From NCBI GenBank assembly GCA_017474285.1, contig JAFVHT010000005.1:1-64000 (forward strand): a stretch of DNA of 64,000 nt, read 5' to 3'. Below are positions 36,990 to 46,151 of this stretch, piece after piece (position 1 is the stretch's first letter; every line of letters begins with the position of its first letter). Made by a program: the position numbers and the translations under genes. This stretch comes from Acetobacter sp. Lineage in GTDB: Bacteria; Pseudomonadota; Alphaproteobacteria; Acetobacterales; Acetobacteraceae. Under the pieces are notes generated by a model. It searched no databases, had not been told where the DNA came from, and saw only the letters and a program-made list of their open reading frames with translations.

Positions 36990-37883
36990 ATGACTGAAAA
37001 CAAAATTGGTATTTTTATTACGCAATATTCATTATTTTTATATATGTTGTTTGTACCAGATTGGAAAAATACCTGTTTTATATACCAAGTAGAAAATGCA
37101 AGAATCAATTTGTGTATAAAACACAAGATGAAACAATGTGGTGTTAAAAATACGATCAATTCAATTGAAGAGGTCTTTGAGAGAAAAGAAAAATACAATG
37201 ATAAGGAGAAATATATTGTTTATGGTCAAGATCATGCAACCATAGCACCTTTATTTTTTTGGTATCGTTTTATTTGTATAGAGGATGGCACGGCTAATTA
37301 TTTAGCTCAACCAGTAGTTTTTACGAAAGGATTAGAAAATGAACCAGTATTTCCATATGGTATTTCACGTTATATACAAAAGATTTATTTAACAGGGCGT
37401 TTAGAAATAAAAAATGAAGAAGTAAAGAAAAAAGCTGTTTTATTTGATATAAAAGAATGTTGGGACAGGAAAACACAAGATGAAAAATTAGAAATCATGT
37501 GGATTTTTGGATTTGATTATAATAAATTTATGGAAATAGTCAGAAAGGGTCGGAATGTTATTCTTCTTACACAAGATTTTTATCCAAGATATTTGACAGA
37601 ACAAGCACAGATTCACATATATCAAGAATTGTTAAAAGATATTGATTTGAGAAGTGTCGTTATAAAACCTCATCCGGAGGATAAAATTTGTTATGAAAAA
37701 TATTTTCCAGGCTGTATGGTCATTCGTGATAATTTCCCCTTTGAACTATTATATCTTACTGAAGTTCCGTTTCGTAGAGTGATTACTGTAAACTCTACAT
37801 CAGCATATGGATTAGAAAAATGGGATGGGGTAGAAATAGAAACACATGAAGAAGTTTTGCATAATACATATGCTGGTACTTAA
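36990..37883 (+). CDS. Family 52 glycosyltransferase, candidate sialyltransferase
   Basis: This 297-residue protein has the outline of GT52 (Lst/SiaA-like alpha-2,3-sialyltransferases and related lipooligosaccharide transferases). Visible are YGQDHATIAPLFFW with ICIEDGTANY, a central VILLTQDFYPR, VIKPHPEDK, and near the end VITVNSTSAYGLE. The PHP and NSTSA elements are used for CMP or UDP binding in this fold. Directly behind neuC it is the natural candidate to attach the sialic acid to lipopolysaccharide. Linkage and acceptor are unknown. It could be a glucosyltransferase of the same family. Confidence 0.78.
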   Translation: MTENKIGIFITQYSLFLYMLFVPDWKNTCFIYQVENARINLCIKHKMKQCGVKNTINSIEEVFERKEKYNDKEKYIVYGQDHATIAPLFFWYRFICIEDGTANYLAQPVVFTKGLENEPVFPYGISRYIQKIYLTGRLEIKNEEVKKKAVLFDIKECWDRKTQDEKLEIMWIFGFDYNKFMEIVRKGRNVILLTQDFYPRYLTEQAQIHIYQELLKDIDLRSVVIKPHPEDKICYEKYFPGCMVIRDNFPFELLYLTEVPFRRVITVNSTSAYGLEKWDGVEIETHEEVLHNTYAGT

Positions 37884-38286
37884 TATGTTGAAACTTTTTC
37901 TTTATTTTTGTTTTAATATAACAATCTATTCAGCTTGCCAAAGTTAGAGAAAAAAGTAACGGTGTTGATTCTTTTAAAGGATTTGATGTTAAGGGTATTT
38001 TTTAGGAAAGAGATAGATATAAGAGAAGCAGTTTCAAAATTTAATCGGCTTTTAAGGCAAATTTAGAGAGTTGTTTTTTGGTGATAATACTCAAAAAAAA
38101 CGCATATGTCCTTTTTTCTCGTCCCTTAAAATTTTTAAAAGCTCTTTCGTGAGGCGTGCCGTTGTTTTATGATAGATCCAATAAGACATATGAGGAGCAG
38201 ATGTATAAGAAGTGTTCAAATCGCTTTTGAGTTTTGCTTTGAGCGTGTCGGAAACGTTGTTTTGATGAAGTTATAAGGGAGGAAAC
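37884..38286. other. Intergenic region at the right edge of the neu island
   Basis: No intact gene is seen in these 400 bases. A short minus-strand frame (MSYWIYHKTTARLTKELLK, near 38070-38190) is too short to name and may be a remnant. Base composition changes back toward that of the chromosome here. Confidence 0.45.
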
Positions 38287-38781
38287 ATGCCTTTTGTATT
38301 AACAAGCCCTAATTTTGAAACAGGGCAGGTTTTACCTCAAGCACAAGTGTATAACGGTATGGGGCAAACAGGCAGTAACCTTTCGCCTGAATTGCATTGG
38401 CACGGCGCACCAACAGGAACGAAAAGCTATGTGGTTACGTTGTATGATCCAGATGCGCCAACAGGTTCTGGGTGGTGGCATTGGGTTGTTGTCAATATTC
38501 CTAAAGATGTAACCTCGTTACCAGAGGGGGCTGGTTCGGAAGATGGCGGTCTTCCTGCGGGGGCATTACAAGTGCGTAATGATTTTGGTACACCTAATTA
38601 TGGTGGGGCAGCGCCTCCGCCTGGGCGGGTGCATCGTTATGTTTTTACAGTTTATGCTATTGACGTACCAAAACTAGACGTAACAGAGAATACAAGCCCC
38701 GCTTTGGTTGGGTTTATGGTACACCACCATCAACTTGCATCAGCAAGCCTTACAGCTTTATATGGGGGAAATGTGCGTTAG
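38287..38781 (+). CDS. YbhB/YbcL-family phosphatidylethanolamine-binding-like protein
   Basis: The 164-residue protein belongs to the PEBP/Raf-kinase-inhibitor-like family. It has SNLSPELHWHGAPTGTKSYVV, LYDPDAPTGSGWWHWVVVNIP, the GTPNYGGAAPPPGRVHRYVFTVYA core and a final ASLTALYG. GGGAGG precedes the ATG. The bacterial members have no agreed function. No signal peptide is seen. Confidence 0.92.
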   Translation: MPFVLTSPNFETGQVLPQAQVYNGMGQTGSNLSPELHWHGAPTGTKSYVVTLYDPDAPTGSGWWHWVVVNIPKDVTSLPEGAGSEDGGLPAGALQVRNDFGTPNYGGAAPPPGRVHRYVFTVYAIDVPKLDVTENTSPALVGFMVHHHQLASASLTALYGGNVR

Positions 38782-38822
38782 CTCGTTAGGTTTAGTAAGA
38801 GTTTTTCAATAGTCTAAACAAT

Positions 38823-38880
38823 CTCTCTCTTTTTGTCAAATATTTTTACGATTACAGAAAGAGGGAGGTTTTTTGTTTTT
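38823..38880 (+). terminator. Terminator of the PEBP-like gene
   Basis: CTCTCTCTTTTTGT and ACAGAAAGAGGGAG form the stem around a 16-base AT loop, followed by a long T-rich tail. Confidence 0.65.
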
Positions 38881-39006
38881 AAGTTTTTATAACCTCTACA
38901 CTTTTTTCTTCCCTTACGACTTATTGATAGGCCTTTATATTAAAGGCGTTTAGATCTAAGCGTGAACTTAATAAATCCCCTTAGGTAATCCCTATGAAGT
39001 AAACAA

Positions 39007-39768
39007 CTACGAAACGCTATCAAGGAGGGGAGGTAAATAGTGTTCGAGCTTTACGCGAACAGGCATCAAATAAGCACAACCAGCTTCTTGTGCAAGTTCT
39101 TGTAAAATCGTTCGGGCAAAAGCAATATTACTTTCGAGTGTATAAGAAAAATCTGACGGGAAAACGATATGATTTGTGGTTTCCCAATAAGCGCGTGAGC
39201 GTGGACCAATAACAGGGCTAATTCCCCAAAAAACACATTCATTGCGTAACCAATCGCGGCATAGATCAAAAAGTCTAAAATCAAAAATTGGTTGGGTAAA
39301 AAAGCCACAAGCGCCAGCTTCTTTTTTACGGGCAATATCCTCCAACTCCTGCCATGGTGCACGACGATAAGGGTCAAAAGCAGCATAGATGCGTAGATGA
39401 GGGGCTTCTCGTTTATAACGGCGGATAATTGTTTCTGTACTATTGGGATATGTGATGTGGGATAAATCAGGAAAGGTATCGCCGTGGATAATTAAAATTT
39501 CTTTAAGGTGCGGGTCATCTATACAAGGTAAGGGGGCTTCTGGATCAATATCAACTGCGCGAATATGAGGGATAATGTGTTGATAGAGAGGGCGTATAAG
39601 CTGTGCAGCATTCCAGCTACGTAAGGGAAAACGTAAGAGATCAGGAATATTGATAGTATCCGCAACGGGAAACAATGTGTGAACAGTGTTCGCTTCTTCT
39701 ACGATAGCTTGCGTTGAGCGAGGCACTAATTCAACGGCAAGGCGGGTTAAGCGCCGAGTTAAGTGCAT
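39007..39768 (-). CDS. Methylenetetrahydrofolate reductase-like protein
   Basis: The 253-residue protein shows traces of the MetF TIM barrel: AVELVPRS at the start, [28 protein letters not shown] and [14 protein letters not shown]. It is shorter and more divergent than classical MetF. It overlaps folD, the preceding gene of the operon, by 10 bases, which supports a role in one-carbon metabolism. It may be a short MTHFR of the FAD-binding type. Activity is not proven by sequence. Confidence 0.75.
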   Translation of the reverse strand: MHLTRRLTRLAVELVPRSTQAIVEEANTVHTLFPVADTINIPDLLRFPLRSWNAAQLIRPLYQHIIPHIRAVDIDPEAPLPCIDDPHLKEILIIHGDTFPDLSHITYPNSTETIIRRYKREAPHLRIYAAFDPYRRAPWQELEDIARKKEAGACGFFTQPIFDFRLFDLCRDWLRNECVFWGISPVIGPRSRAYWETTNHIVFPSDFSYTLESNIAFARTILQELAQEAGCAYLMPVRVKLEHYLPPLLDSVS

Positions 39769-40661
39769 ATGGAAGATTCTTTCATTTGTAGACGCGCAGC
39801 GGTCAGTGTGTTTTCAAGTAAGCAGGCAATGGTCATAGGGCCAACACCACCAGGGACAGGGGTAATACGTCCCGCAACATGAACAGCTTCATCAAAGGCA
39901 ACATCACCAACAATGCGACTTGTCCCGTCAGGTGTTTTGAGGCGTGTAATACCGACATCAATAACCGTTGCTCCCGGTTTAATCCATGTACCACGTACAA
40001 GCCCGTGGCATCCCGTTGCAGAAACAAGAATATCAGCTTGTTTCGCTAAAGCCTCTATATTACGAGTATGAATATGCGCAATGGAAACAGTGCACCCTTC
40101 AGCGAGTAAAAGAAGTGATAAGGGCTTACCAACAAGATGAGAACACCCGATAACAACAGCGTGTTGCCCTGTCATATCGCCAAGTTGATCACGCAATAAA
40201 AGCAGGCAACCAAGCGGGGTACAGGGGATAATACTCGGACGATTTGAGGCAAGCCGTCCTACATTAACTTCGCCAAGACCATCAACATCTTTTTCAGGGA
40301 GGATTGTATTGATAATACGATGTGGCTCAATACCCGATGGAAGAGGAAGTTGTACAAGAATACCATGAATCGCTGGATCGGCATTGAGCTGTTTGATAAG
40401 GTCTAATAATTCGGATTCCGAGGTTGTTTCTGGCAACATATGCATAAAAGAACGCATGCCTACATGATGCGTTTGAAGAGCTTTGTTGCGTACGTAAATT
40501 TCACTAGCTGGGTCATTTCCAACAAGTACAACGGCGAGCCCGGGAGTAACGCCGTAAAGCTCATGAAAATCGATAACATCTTGACGAATACGTTGATGTA
40601 ACGCCGCTGCATAAGCCTTGCCGTCTATGAGGGTAGCTTGATGAGAAGAGGAAGTGTGCAT
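39759..40661 (-). CDS. folD: Bifunctional methylenetetrahydrofolate dehydrogenase/cyclohydrolase
   Basis: FolD interconverts methylene-, methenyl- and formyl-tetrahydrofolate with NADP. At 300 residues it has the usual length. Key stretches are [61 protein letters not shown] and [12 protein letters not shown]. It is followed by the MTHFR-like gene. Confidence 0.97.
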   Translation of the reverse strand: MHTSSSHQATLIDGKAYAAALHQRIRQDVIDFHELYGVTPGLAVVLVGNDPASEIYVRNKALQTHHVGMRSFMHMLPETTSESELLDLIKQLNADPAIHGILVQLPLPSGIEPHRIINTILPEKDVDGLGEVNVGRLASNRPSIIPCTPLGCLLLLRDQLGDMTGQHAVVIGCSHLVGKPLSLLLLAEGCTVSIAHIHTRNIEALAKQADILVSATGCHGLVRGTWIKPGATVIDVGITRLKTPDGTSRIVGDVAFDEAVHVAGRITPVPGGVGPMTIACLLENTLTAARLQMKESSICT

Positions 40662-40703
40662 GACGTTTCCGCCTATTTTTAGGGGGTCATTGATAGAAAA
40701 CCC

Positions 40704-41165
40704 TTAAATAATTTCGAATAAACCTTCAACTTCAATAGGAGCATCTAAGGGAAGGGAAGGAACACCTATTGTAGAGCGGGCATGATAGCCTGCATCGCCA
40801 AAAACAGCGACAGCAAGGTCAGAGGCACCGTTCATAACAGTAGCATGGTCTATAAAATCTGCTGTGCAAGCAATAAATCCACCTAAACGTACAACGCGTT
40901 TAACGCATGATAAACTGCCTACAATAACCTGTACCTGCGCGATCACATTGATCATACTATAACGTGCTGCTTCTACGGCTGTTTCAATAGAGACAGAAGC
41001 ACCGAGTTTGCCTGTGGTAAAAAGTTTGCCATTATGTAGGGGAAGTTGCCCAGAAACGACAAGTAATGATCCAGAGTGTACAACACCAACATAGTTGGCT
41101 ATGGGTTTGGCAGGAAGAGGAAGAGTAATACCAAGCTCTTGAAGGCGAGATTCTGGAGTACTCAT
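40704..41165 (-). CDS. RidA-family protein
   Basis: This 153-residue protein is of the YjgF/YER057c/UK114 (RidA) group in its longer form. It carries GSLLVVSGQLP, KRVVRLGGFIACTADF and the final RSTIGVPSLPLDAPIEVEGLFE. RidA hydrolyses reactive enamines. The canonical catalytic Arg is found in HARSTIGV. Its ATG overlaps the stop of the preceding gene (ATGA), so the two are translationally coupled. Confidence 0.93.
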   Translation of the reverse strand: MSTPESRLQELGITLPLPAKPIANYVGVVHSGSLLVVSGQLPLHNGKLFTTGKLGASVSIETAVEAARYSMINVIAQVQVIVGSLSCVKRVVRLGGFIACTADFIDHATVMNGASDLAVAVFGDAGYHARSTIGVPSLPLDAPIEVEGLFEII

Positions 41166-42772
41166 GATGAAACCTTTCTTATTGTAGAAGGAGAAACAAG
41201 TCGTAAAATACGATTCTCACGTTGAGAACCGGAAAGATCGAAGGGTAAAAATGGATCAGGGGCGTGTGGATTATCTTGCCGAGCACTATCAGGTAAACGG
41301 CGCCCTAAATAAGTATGAGAGAGGGATCGAAAAACGTAATCAAGCATAGAAGTCGCATAAGAGGCGACTGGATCTCCCTCTACTGTGCCAGCCGTACCAA
41401 AACAAGAATAGGCGAAACTATCAACAAAGGCTTCAAGCGGAGCGCCATATTGGAGGCCAATGCTTACGGCCTCGCCAAAACTTTCCATCAACCCACGTAC
41501 CATGGTGCTTTCCCGCGTAGGCGTGAGTGAGAGCTCTCCTAAAGTGCCGTCCTCATAGTCACTTGTACGCATAAAAAGACTATGACCACCAATTGTTGTT
41601 TTTTGTGTTAAACCACTATGTCTCGTTGGTAGAGGCCGTCGTTTGCCACGAGCGAGGTGTAAAGGTGTATAAGGCGGTGTTATGTCAGGGCGGGCGGGCA
41701 TGAAATCCACAAAGCCTGTTAGAGCTTGGTGCATTGCGAGATGGGCTTTTGGGCTGGGTTGGGGGAGAACCATTTCCCCTGCAAGGGCAGCGGCAAGGGC
41801 TGTCTCTAACGTAAAGCCACGAAACTCGAGCCGTTGTCGAGTACTTGTCGCCAGTTCTCCATCAGGGCGAAGAAGTGAAAATGTTGGAGCAAATCCACAG
41901 GTCTCAACACCAAGTAACCCATCAATGGGGTTAGAGCTTGAAAAGCCTGTTTCAATAATAGGGAGAGGGGTTTCTGTGGCGACAGCGGCTTCATTCCAAA
42001 CGTCACGAAGGGCTTCTCCTAACCCAGGTAAAACAGGGTGTACAGGTGGGAGAGGAAGAGTTTCTAAATCACACCCAATATGAGCTGTGAGTGTGGCGAG
42101 AGCGGTAATAGCACAAGCAGCATTTCTGCCATCTTCGCTGTCGTAATCAAGCCCAACTCCTGCTAAACAGGCATCAAGATTCGTTAATAAAATTTTCCCA
42201 ATGTGAGAGCATTCTGTCATAGAAGACAAATCGGAAGAAGCAAAATCTATGTTTTTAGGAGAGGTCTTTGAGGGTGTTTTTTGAGGAAGAGAATCGAAAA
42301 GATCGGGAAGGGGAAGCTCTCCATTGCGTAATTCAGCTGTTGTTTGTGCTGTGTGGCGTAAAACAGTGCAAATCAATCGTAAAGCCGCAACAAACGTGCG
42401 CGCTTCAAAACTCGCATCTGGGGAAACAAAGGCGCTTAAATTGATTACAAATCCCGCTGGACGATCAAATAAACCATGCCAAACAGCTTCTACTGGTGCG
42501 GCTTGGCGTGTGAGAAGGAGCCAAACAAGAGCCTGTGCTGTGTTATCGTCAGGGGCTAACGTGGGGAGCCACTCTGCTGTAAGGGTAGGGAGATCAAGAG
42601 CATTATCACCTGGAGCAAGCCGTGCTAAAGCAGAGGCTGCGTTAATATCCCACTCAACAGGGAGTGTTATGGAACGAAGGGGCGCATCGGGATCTGCTGC
42701 CGCTTCAAGCGTGTTCATAAGCACGCCATCCCAATAATTTTTACTTTTGATGTGGTTTTTGGTTTTGACCAT
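41162..42772 (-). CDS. Ribonucleotide reductase-related (NrdJ C-terminal-like) protein
   Basis: The 536-residue protein has a C-terminal half resembling the end of adenosylcobalamin-dependent ribonucleotide reductase: LFMRTSDYEDGTLGELSL, VSIGLQYGAPLEAFVDSF and SMLDYVFRSLSHTYLGRR. The N-terminal half is only vaguely similar (FVINLSAFVSPDASFEARTF). The catalytic radical cysteine motif and nucleotide sites of the full enzyme are not seen, so it is probably not a reductase. Similar proteins are known in acetic acid bacteria as TSCPD/RNR-like. Its function is unknown. Confidence 0.72.
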   Translation of the reverse strand: MVKTKNHIKSKNYWDGVLMNTLEAAADPDAPLRSITLPVEWDINAASALARLAPGDNALDLPTLTAEWLPTLAPDDNTAQALVWLLLTRQAAPVEAVWHGLFDRPAGFVINLSAFVSPDASFEARTFVAALRLICTVLRHTAQTTAELRNGELPLPDLFDSLPQKTPSKTSPKNIDFASSDLSSMTECSHIGKILLTNLDACLAGVGLDYDSEDGRNAACAITALATLTAHIGCDLETLPLPPVHPVLPGLGEALRDVWNEAAVATETPLPIIETGFSSSNPIDGLLGVETCGFAPTFSLLRPDGELATSTRQRLEFRGFTLETALAAALAGEMVLPQPSPKAHLAMHQALTGFVDFMPARPDITPPYTPLHLARGKRRPLPTRHSGLTQKTTIGGHSLFMRTSDYEDGTLGELSLTPTRESTMVRGLMESFGEAVSIGLQYGAPLEAFVDSFAYSCFGTAGTVEGDPVASYATSMLDYVFRSLSHTYLGRRLPDSARQDNPHAPDPFLPFDLSGSQRENRILRLVSPSTIRKVSS

Positions 42773-42999
42773 AAGACTAATATTACCGTTATTGTGAGGC
42801 GTGAGGGAAGCCGATTCCTAAAATGGGCCTATAAAAAAATATAAAAGAAAAACACTATTATGACTTAAAATAGTGTAGATATAGAGGATTATTTCAAATA
42901 AAGTATCATTTTTAACTATGTGTGTTCGAGAATAAATTATGATAAAATCATAGATCAGAACATAGTCTAGTCGATAAAACAGGATTTTGAGAATAACTT

Positions 43000-43374
43000 A
43001 TGACACATATTGGGACACGATTACACACGCGCCTTCATGGACGGTTTGTTGGTAAGGATGCTGATGGGCGTTGTTACTATGAGTCGAAACAGCCTACCCG
43101 TATAGGGGGCGGTGTTGTTCGGCATGAGCGATGGGTTATTTATTTAAAAGGAGAAGATCCTTCTGCTGTACCAGCGGAGTGGTGGGGATGGTTACATCAC
43201 ACGCTTGATGCCCCTCTTCCGCAAGAAGAACGTAAACCTTGGCAGCTACCCCATCAACCGAATATGACGGGGACTTCTGCTGCATATAGACCGCAAGGAA
43301 GCCTTTACGAATCAGGTGAACATCTATCCGCAACGGGGGGATATGAGTCGTGGTCTCCTAAAGAAAAAGAATAG
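43000..43374 (+). CDS. NADH:ubiquinone oxidoreductase NDUFA12-like subunit
   Basis: This 124-residue protein is the bacterial homologue of accessory complex I subunit NDUFA12 (B17.2). It has GRFVGKDADGRCYYES, RHERWVIYLKGEDPSAVPAEWWGWLHH and RKPWQLPHQPNMTGTSAAYRPQGSL. It is peripheral to the membrane arm and is found only in alphaproteobacteria and mitochondria. Its position before mlaD and the DUF2155 gene is a conserved alphaproteobacterial arrangement. Confidence 0.94.
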   Translation: MTHIGTRLHTRLHGRFVGKDADGRCYYESKQPTRIGGGVVRHERWVIYLKGEDPSAVPAEWWGWLHHTLDAPLPQEERKPWQLPHQPNMTGTSAAYRPQGSLYESGEHLSATGGYESWSPKEKE

Positions 43375-43475
43375 GTCTTATAGGTTGGGTTTTGTTTTAA
43401 ATTCAAAGCGTTGGTAGAAAAGGTTCTAGAGAGGATATGAATGGCTCTCGTGTTAGCTAAAAACGAGCCTATAAA

Positions 43476-44045
43476 TTGACCAAAGACGCCATCGGAAAAA
43501 CACAAGGGAGCATGGTAGAGTTTCTTGTCGGGCTTGCTGTTTTAGTCTTGTTTTCTGTTATGCTTTGTATGGCAGTTTTAGAAAAGAAGAACGTAACGCC
43601 TACGACAGGTTATATGCTTAATGCTGATTTTTCGCATATTGATGGGTTAGATGTTGGATCAGATGTACGCCTAGCAGGTGTTACTGTTGGGACGGTTATT
43701 GCTGAAACCGTGAACCCTCAAAATTATAAAGCACATGTTACATTTATAGTGAGACCAGATATTAAACTTCCACAGGATACAGCGGCAATTATTACAAGTG
43801 ATAGCTTGCTAGGGGGAAAATATATCGATCTTTCTCCTGGCGGAAGTGATAATATTCTTTCTCCTGGTGCAACCATAACACAAACTCAAGGGGCGATAAG
43901 CCTTGAGCAATTATTAAGTCGGTTTGTTTTGTCTGTAACTAATGCCCGGGGCAATGCGCAGGCCAACGAAAAGGAATGTTCTTCTCAACAACAAATGTCG
44001 CAAGATATACCTAACCATCATGGGGATTTTCGTGAAGGTTTATAG
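43476..44045 (+). CDS. mlaD: MlaD-family phospholipid transporter subunit
   Basis: This protein of 189 residues (if the TTG at 43476 is used) has one N-terminal membrane segment (VEFLVGLAVLVLFSVMLCM) and an MCE domain: YMLNADFSHIDGLDVGSDVRLAGVTVGTV, ITSDSLLGGKYIDLSPGG. MlaD forms the hexameric periplasmic ring of the Mla transporter and works with MlaC and MlaA, encoded 18 kb away. An ATG at 43512 (MVEFLVG) is an alternative, but its AGGGAG is only one base away. The polar C-terminus is Gln-rich. Confidence 0.9.
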   Translation: MTKDAIGKTQGSMVEFLVGLAVLVLFSVMLCMAVLEKKNVTPTTGYMLNADFSHIDGLDVGSDVRLAGVTVGTVIAETVNPQNYKAHVTFIVRPDIKLPQDTAAIITSDSLLGGKYIDLSPGGSDNILSPGATITQTQGAISLEQLLSRFVLSVTNARGNAQANEKECSSQQQMSQDIPNHHGDFREGL

Positions 44046-44115
44046 AAAAATGGACATCTCTAAAGAGTGTTTGTGCCTATAACGCGTTTTCGTGCTAAGA
44101 GAGTAGAAATTTAAA

Positions 44116-44361
44116 ATGAATGTTTCCCGTAACTCTTATCATGAATCTCATAAAGATTTGACAGTTTGGTTACAAGACAACGGACAGCCTGTCTCATGTC
44201 AAGAAAAATTGCGTATTTTAGAGGAAAATTGGCAAGAAGTACAACAAATTGTCACAGATGCATTTGATGATGCTGTTCTTATGGGGGTGAGTGCACAAGT
44301 CATGCAAAAGAAATTAGTTGATTTTATCCTCACCCTAAAAACGCCAAAGGTTGAGGGATGA
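44116..44361 (+). CDS. Small conserved protein upstream of DUF2155
   Basis: I do not recognise this 81-residue soluble protein. It is mostly helical, with EKLRILEENWQEVQQIVTDAFDDAVLMG. Its last codon overlaps the DUF2155 gene start (ATGA), which indicates coupled translation. It may work with the neighbouring envelope proteins MlaD and DUF2155. Confidence 0.65.
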   Translation: MNVSRNSYHESHKDLTVWLQDNGQPVSCQEKLRILEENWQEVQQIVTDAFDDAVLMGVSAQVMQKKLVDFILTLKTPKVEG

Positions 44362-45194
44362 CCTGTACCGCTTTACGGTTGTGCATTTTATGGAGTCGCG
44401 TGGTTATGGGGTATGCAATAACAGGTTGTGCCTCTTTAACGGTTTGGTCTCTGACGGCTTGGGCAGAGCCAGTAACAATGTCTCATCAACAGGCAACGCT
44501 TCCTCAGGTAACAGCTATTGCCCCTCCTGTTGCATATCCTTCCAACACGTGGCAAGGAAAAGGGGAGGCTGTGTTACGTGTACTAGATAAGTTAGAGTCC
44601 CAAGTTGAAGTTTTAACGATTCCTATTAATACCATACGCCAGTATAAAAATCTTATAATTACGGTTGGTCGGTGTTTGCAGCGTCCTCCAACGTTGCCAC
44701 CCGATGCAGCTGCTTGGTTGGATATCCAGGATACTCTCCATAATGGAAGAGTATTTCACGGTTGGATGTTGGCAGCAGAACCATCTTTAGGGATTTTGGA
44801 AGACCCTTTGTATGATGTACAAGTTATACGGTGTGATGGAAATGATCTACCGCCAATTTTACCTCCTTTACCAAAACCTGTTGTGCCTCCTTTGCCTGGT
44901 GTGTCATTGTCGCCTCCTGTGATACCTAAAAAAACACCGATACCTGCTGTTGTACAAACAGGGAAAACTTCCTCTTCTATTGTCACACCTGTTAAAGATA
45001 TGAAAGAGGGACATTCTTTTCCCGAACATACACAACCTTTATCGCTGCCTGCGCCAAAAAGACAAGATGCAGAAGAGATGCATTCTGTGCTATCTCCAGG
45101 GTCGTCCTTAGGAGGCACGAAAAATGCACCACTTCCTCCACCTGTTCCGTTTTCTACACCGTTGAGAGGGCCAGAAAAAGGAGGAATTTATTAA
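44358..45194 (+). CDS. DUF2155-domain protein, Pro-rich C-terminus
   Basis: The 278-residue protein has a signal-like N-terminus (about residues 1-35), then a DUF2155 domain at about 55-160: WQGKGEAVLRVLDKLESQVEVL, VGRCLQRPPTLPP, FHGWMLAAEPSLGILEDPLYDV. This domain lies in the periplasm of alphaproteobacteria and its role is unknown. The last 110 residues are rich in Pro (PPILPPLPKPVVPPLPG) and probably disordered. It is coupled to the small gene upstream. Confidence 0.85.
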   Translation: MTCTALRLCILWSRVVMGYAITGCASLTVWSLTAWAEPVTMSHQQATLPQVTAIAPPVAYPSNTWQGKGEAVLRVLDKLESQVEVLTIPINTIRQYKNLIITVGRCLQRPPTLPPDAAAWLDIQDTLHNGRVFHGWMLAAEPSLGILEDPLYDVQVIRCDGNDLPPILPPLPKPVVPPLPGVSLSPPVIPKKTPIPAVVQTGKTSSSIVTPVKDMKEGHSFPEHTQPLSLPAPKRQDAEEMHSVLSPGSSLGGTKNAPLPPPVPFSTPLRGPEKGGIY

Positions 45195-45295
45195 TTGTAT
45201 GAAGAAGATTGAAACATGTTTTTATAACTTGTTGGGTTAAGATTTGTTTTAGAAGTTTTTATAGTAATATGCATGCGTAAAAGAAAGGGGATAGG

Positions 45296-46033
45296 GTGAG
45301 ATTTTCTGATATAGGGCATACGCGTTTTCCAATACCAAGTTTAACGGAGGCGGCTTTTTTAATCGATTTCGATGGTACTTTGGTAGAAACCATGCGTCCT
45401 GTAGATGATGTGGATATGCCGACGGATTTATTAGATATTCTGAAGCATTTACGGGCAGCTTGTCATGATGCTCTAGCGATTATTTCTCGTCGTTCGATGG
45501 AAAGCCTTGATCAGCTTTTAGGAGAAGTTCCCTTTGCTGTAGCGGCTGATCGTGGGGCAGCTATTCGTCATCATCCGGGAGGAAATATTGAATACGCTGC
45601 TTTGCCGACTTTACCGAGGCATTGGTTAGCGCGCGCGCGTGACCTTCTTGGTACATTGCCGGGTACACGTCTTGAACGTACTGTAGGTGGGTTTGTCTTA
45701 CATTATCGTGCGGCACCAGAAGCGATGAATGTTTTGAAAATCGCTGCACAAGGTTGGGTAAGCGAATCGGCAGGGGAGTTTTCGCTTCGTCCCGCTCACA
45801 TGGCGTGGGAAATCCGTCCTGCTGGGATTGATAAAGGGTATGCTGTGTCACAAATTATGCAAAGGCCGCCTTTTTTAAATCGTATACCTGTTTATATAGG
45901 GCATGATCATGCCGATGAGGACGGAGTACAAACAACACGGAGGTTAGGAGGGATAGGCTATCGCGTTCCAGTAGATTTTCCTACACCTGCATTTTTTCGA
46001 CATTGGTTAGCTTCATTGGTTAAAGAAGCCTAA
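45296..46033 (+). CDS. otsB: Trehalose-6-phosphate phosphatase
   Basis: OtsB dephosphorylates trehalose 6-phosphate. The 245-residue HAD protein begins at GTG, with AAAGGGG upstream. It has the nucleophile motif FLIDFDGTLVE, then ISRRSMESLDQLLG, and GHDHADEDG for Mg binding, with cap-domain residues between. The usual partner otsA is not beside it. Confidence 0.92.
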   Translation: MRFSDIGHTRFPIPSLTEAAFLIDFDGTLVETMRPVDDVDMPTDLLDILKHLRAACHDALAIISRRSMESLDQLLGEVPFAVAADRGAAIRHHPGGNIEYAALPTLPRHWLARARDLLGTLPGTRLERTVGGFVLHYRAAPEAMNVLKIAAQGWVSESAGEFSLRPAHMAWEIRPAGIDKGYAVSQIMQRPPFLNRIPVYIGHDHADEDGVQTTRRLGGIGYRVPVDFPTPAFFRHWLASLVKEA

Positions 46034-46151
46034 AATATCTAAAGAGGACCTTAAAACGCACGTAAAAATAGTTTTAGGTATAGAAAGGGAAAAACTATGA
46101 TCAAAATTATGATAGGGGTTGGCTGTCTTTTTGTATAAGTGGCGTTTATTC

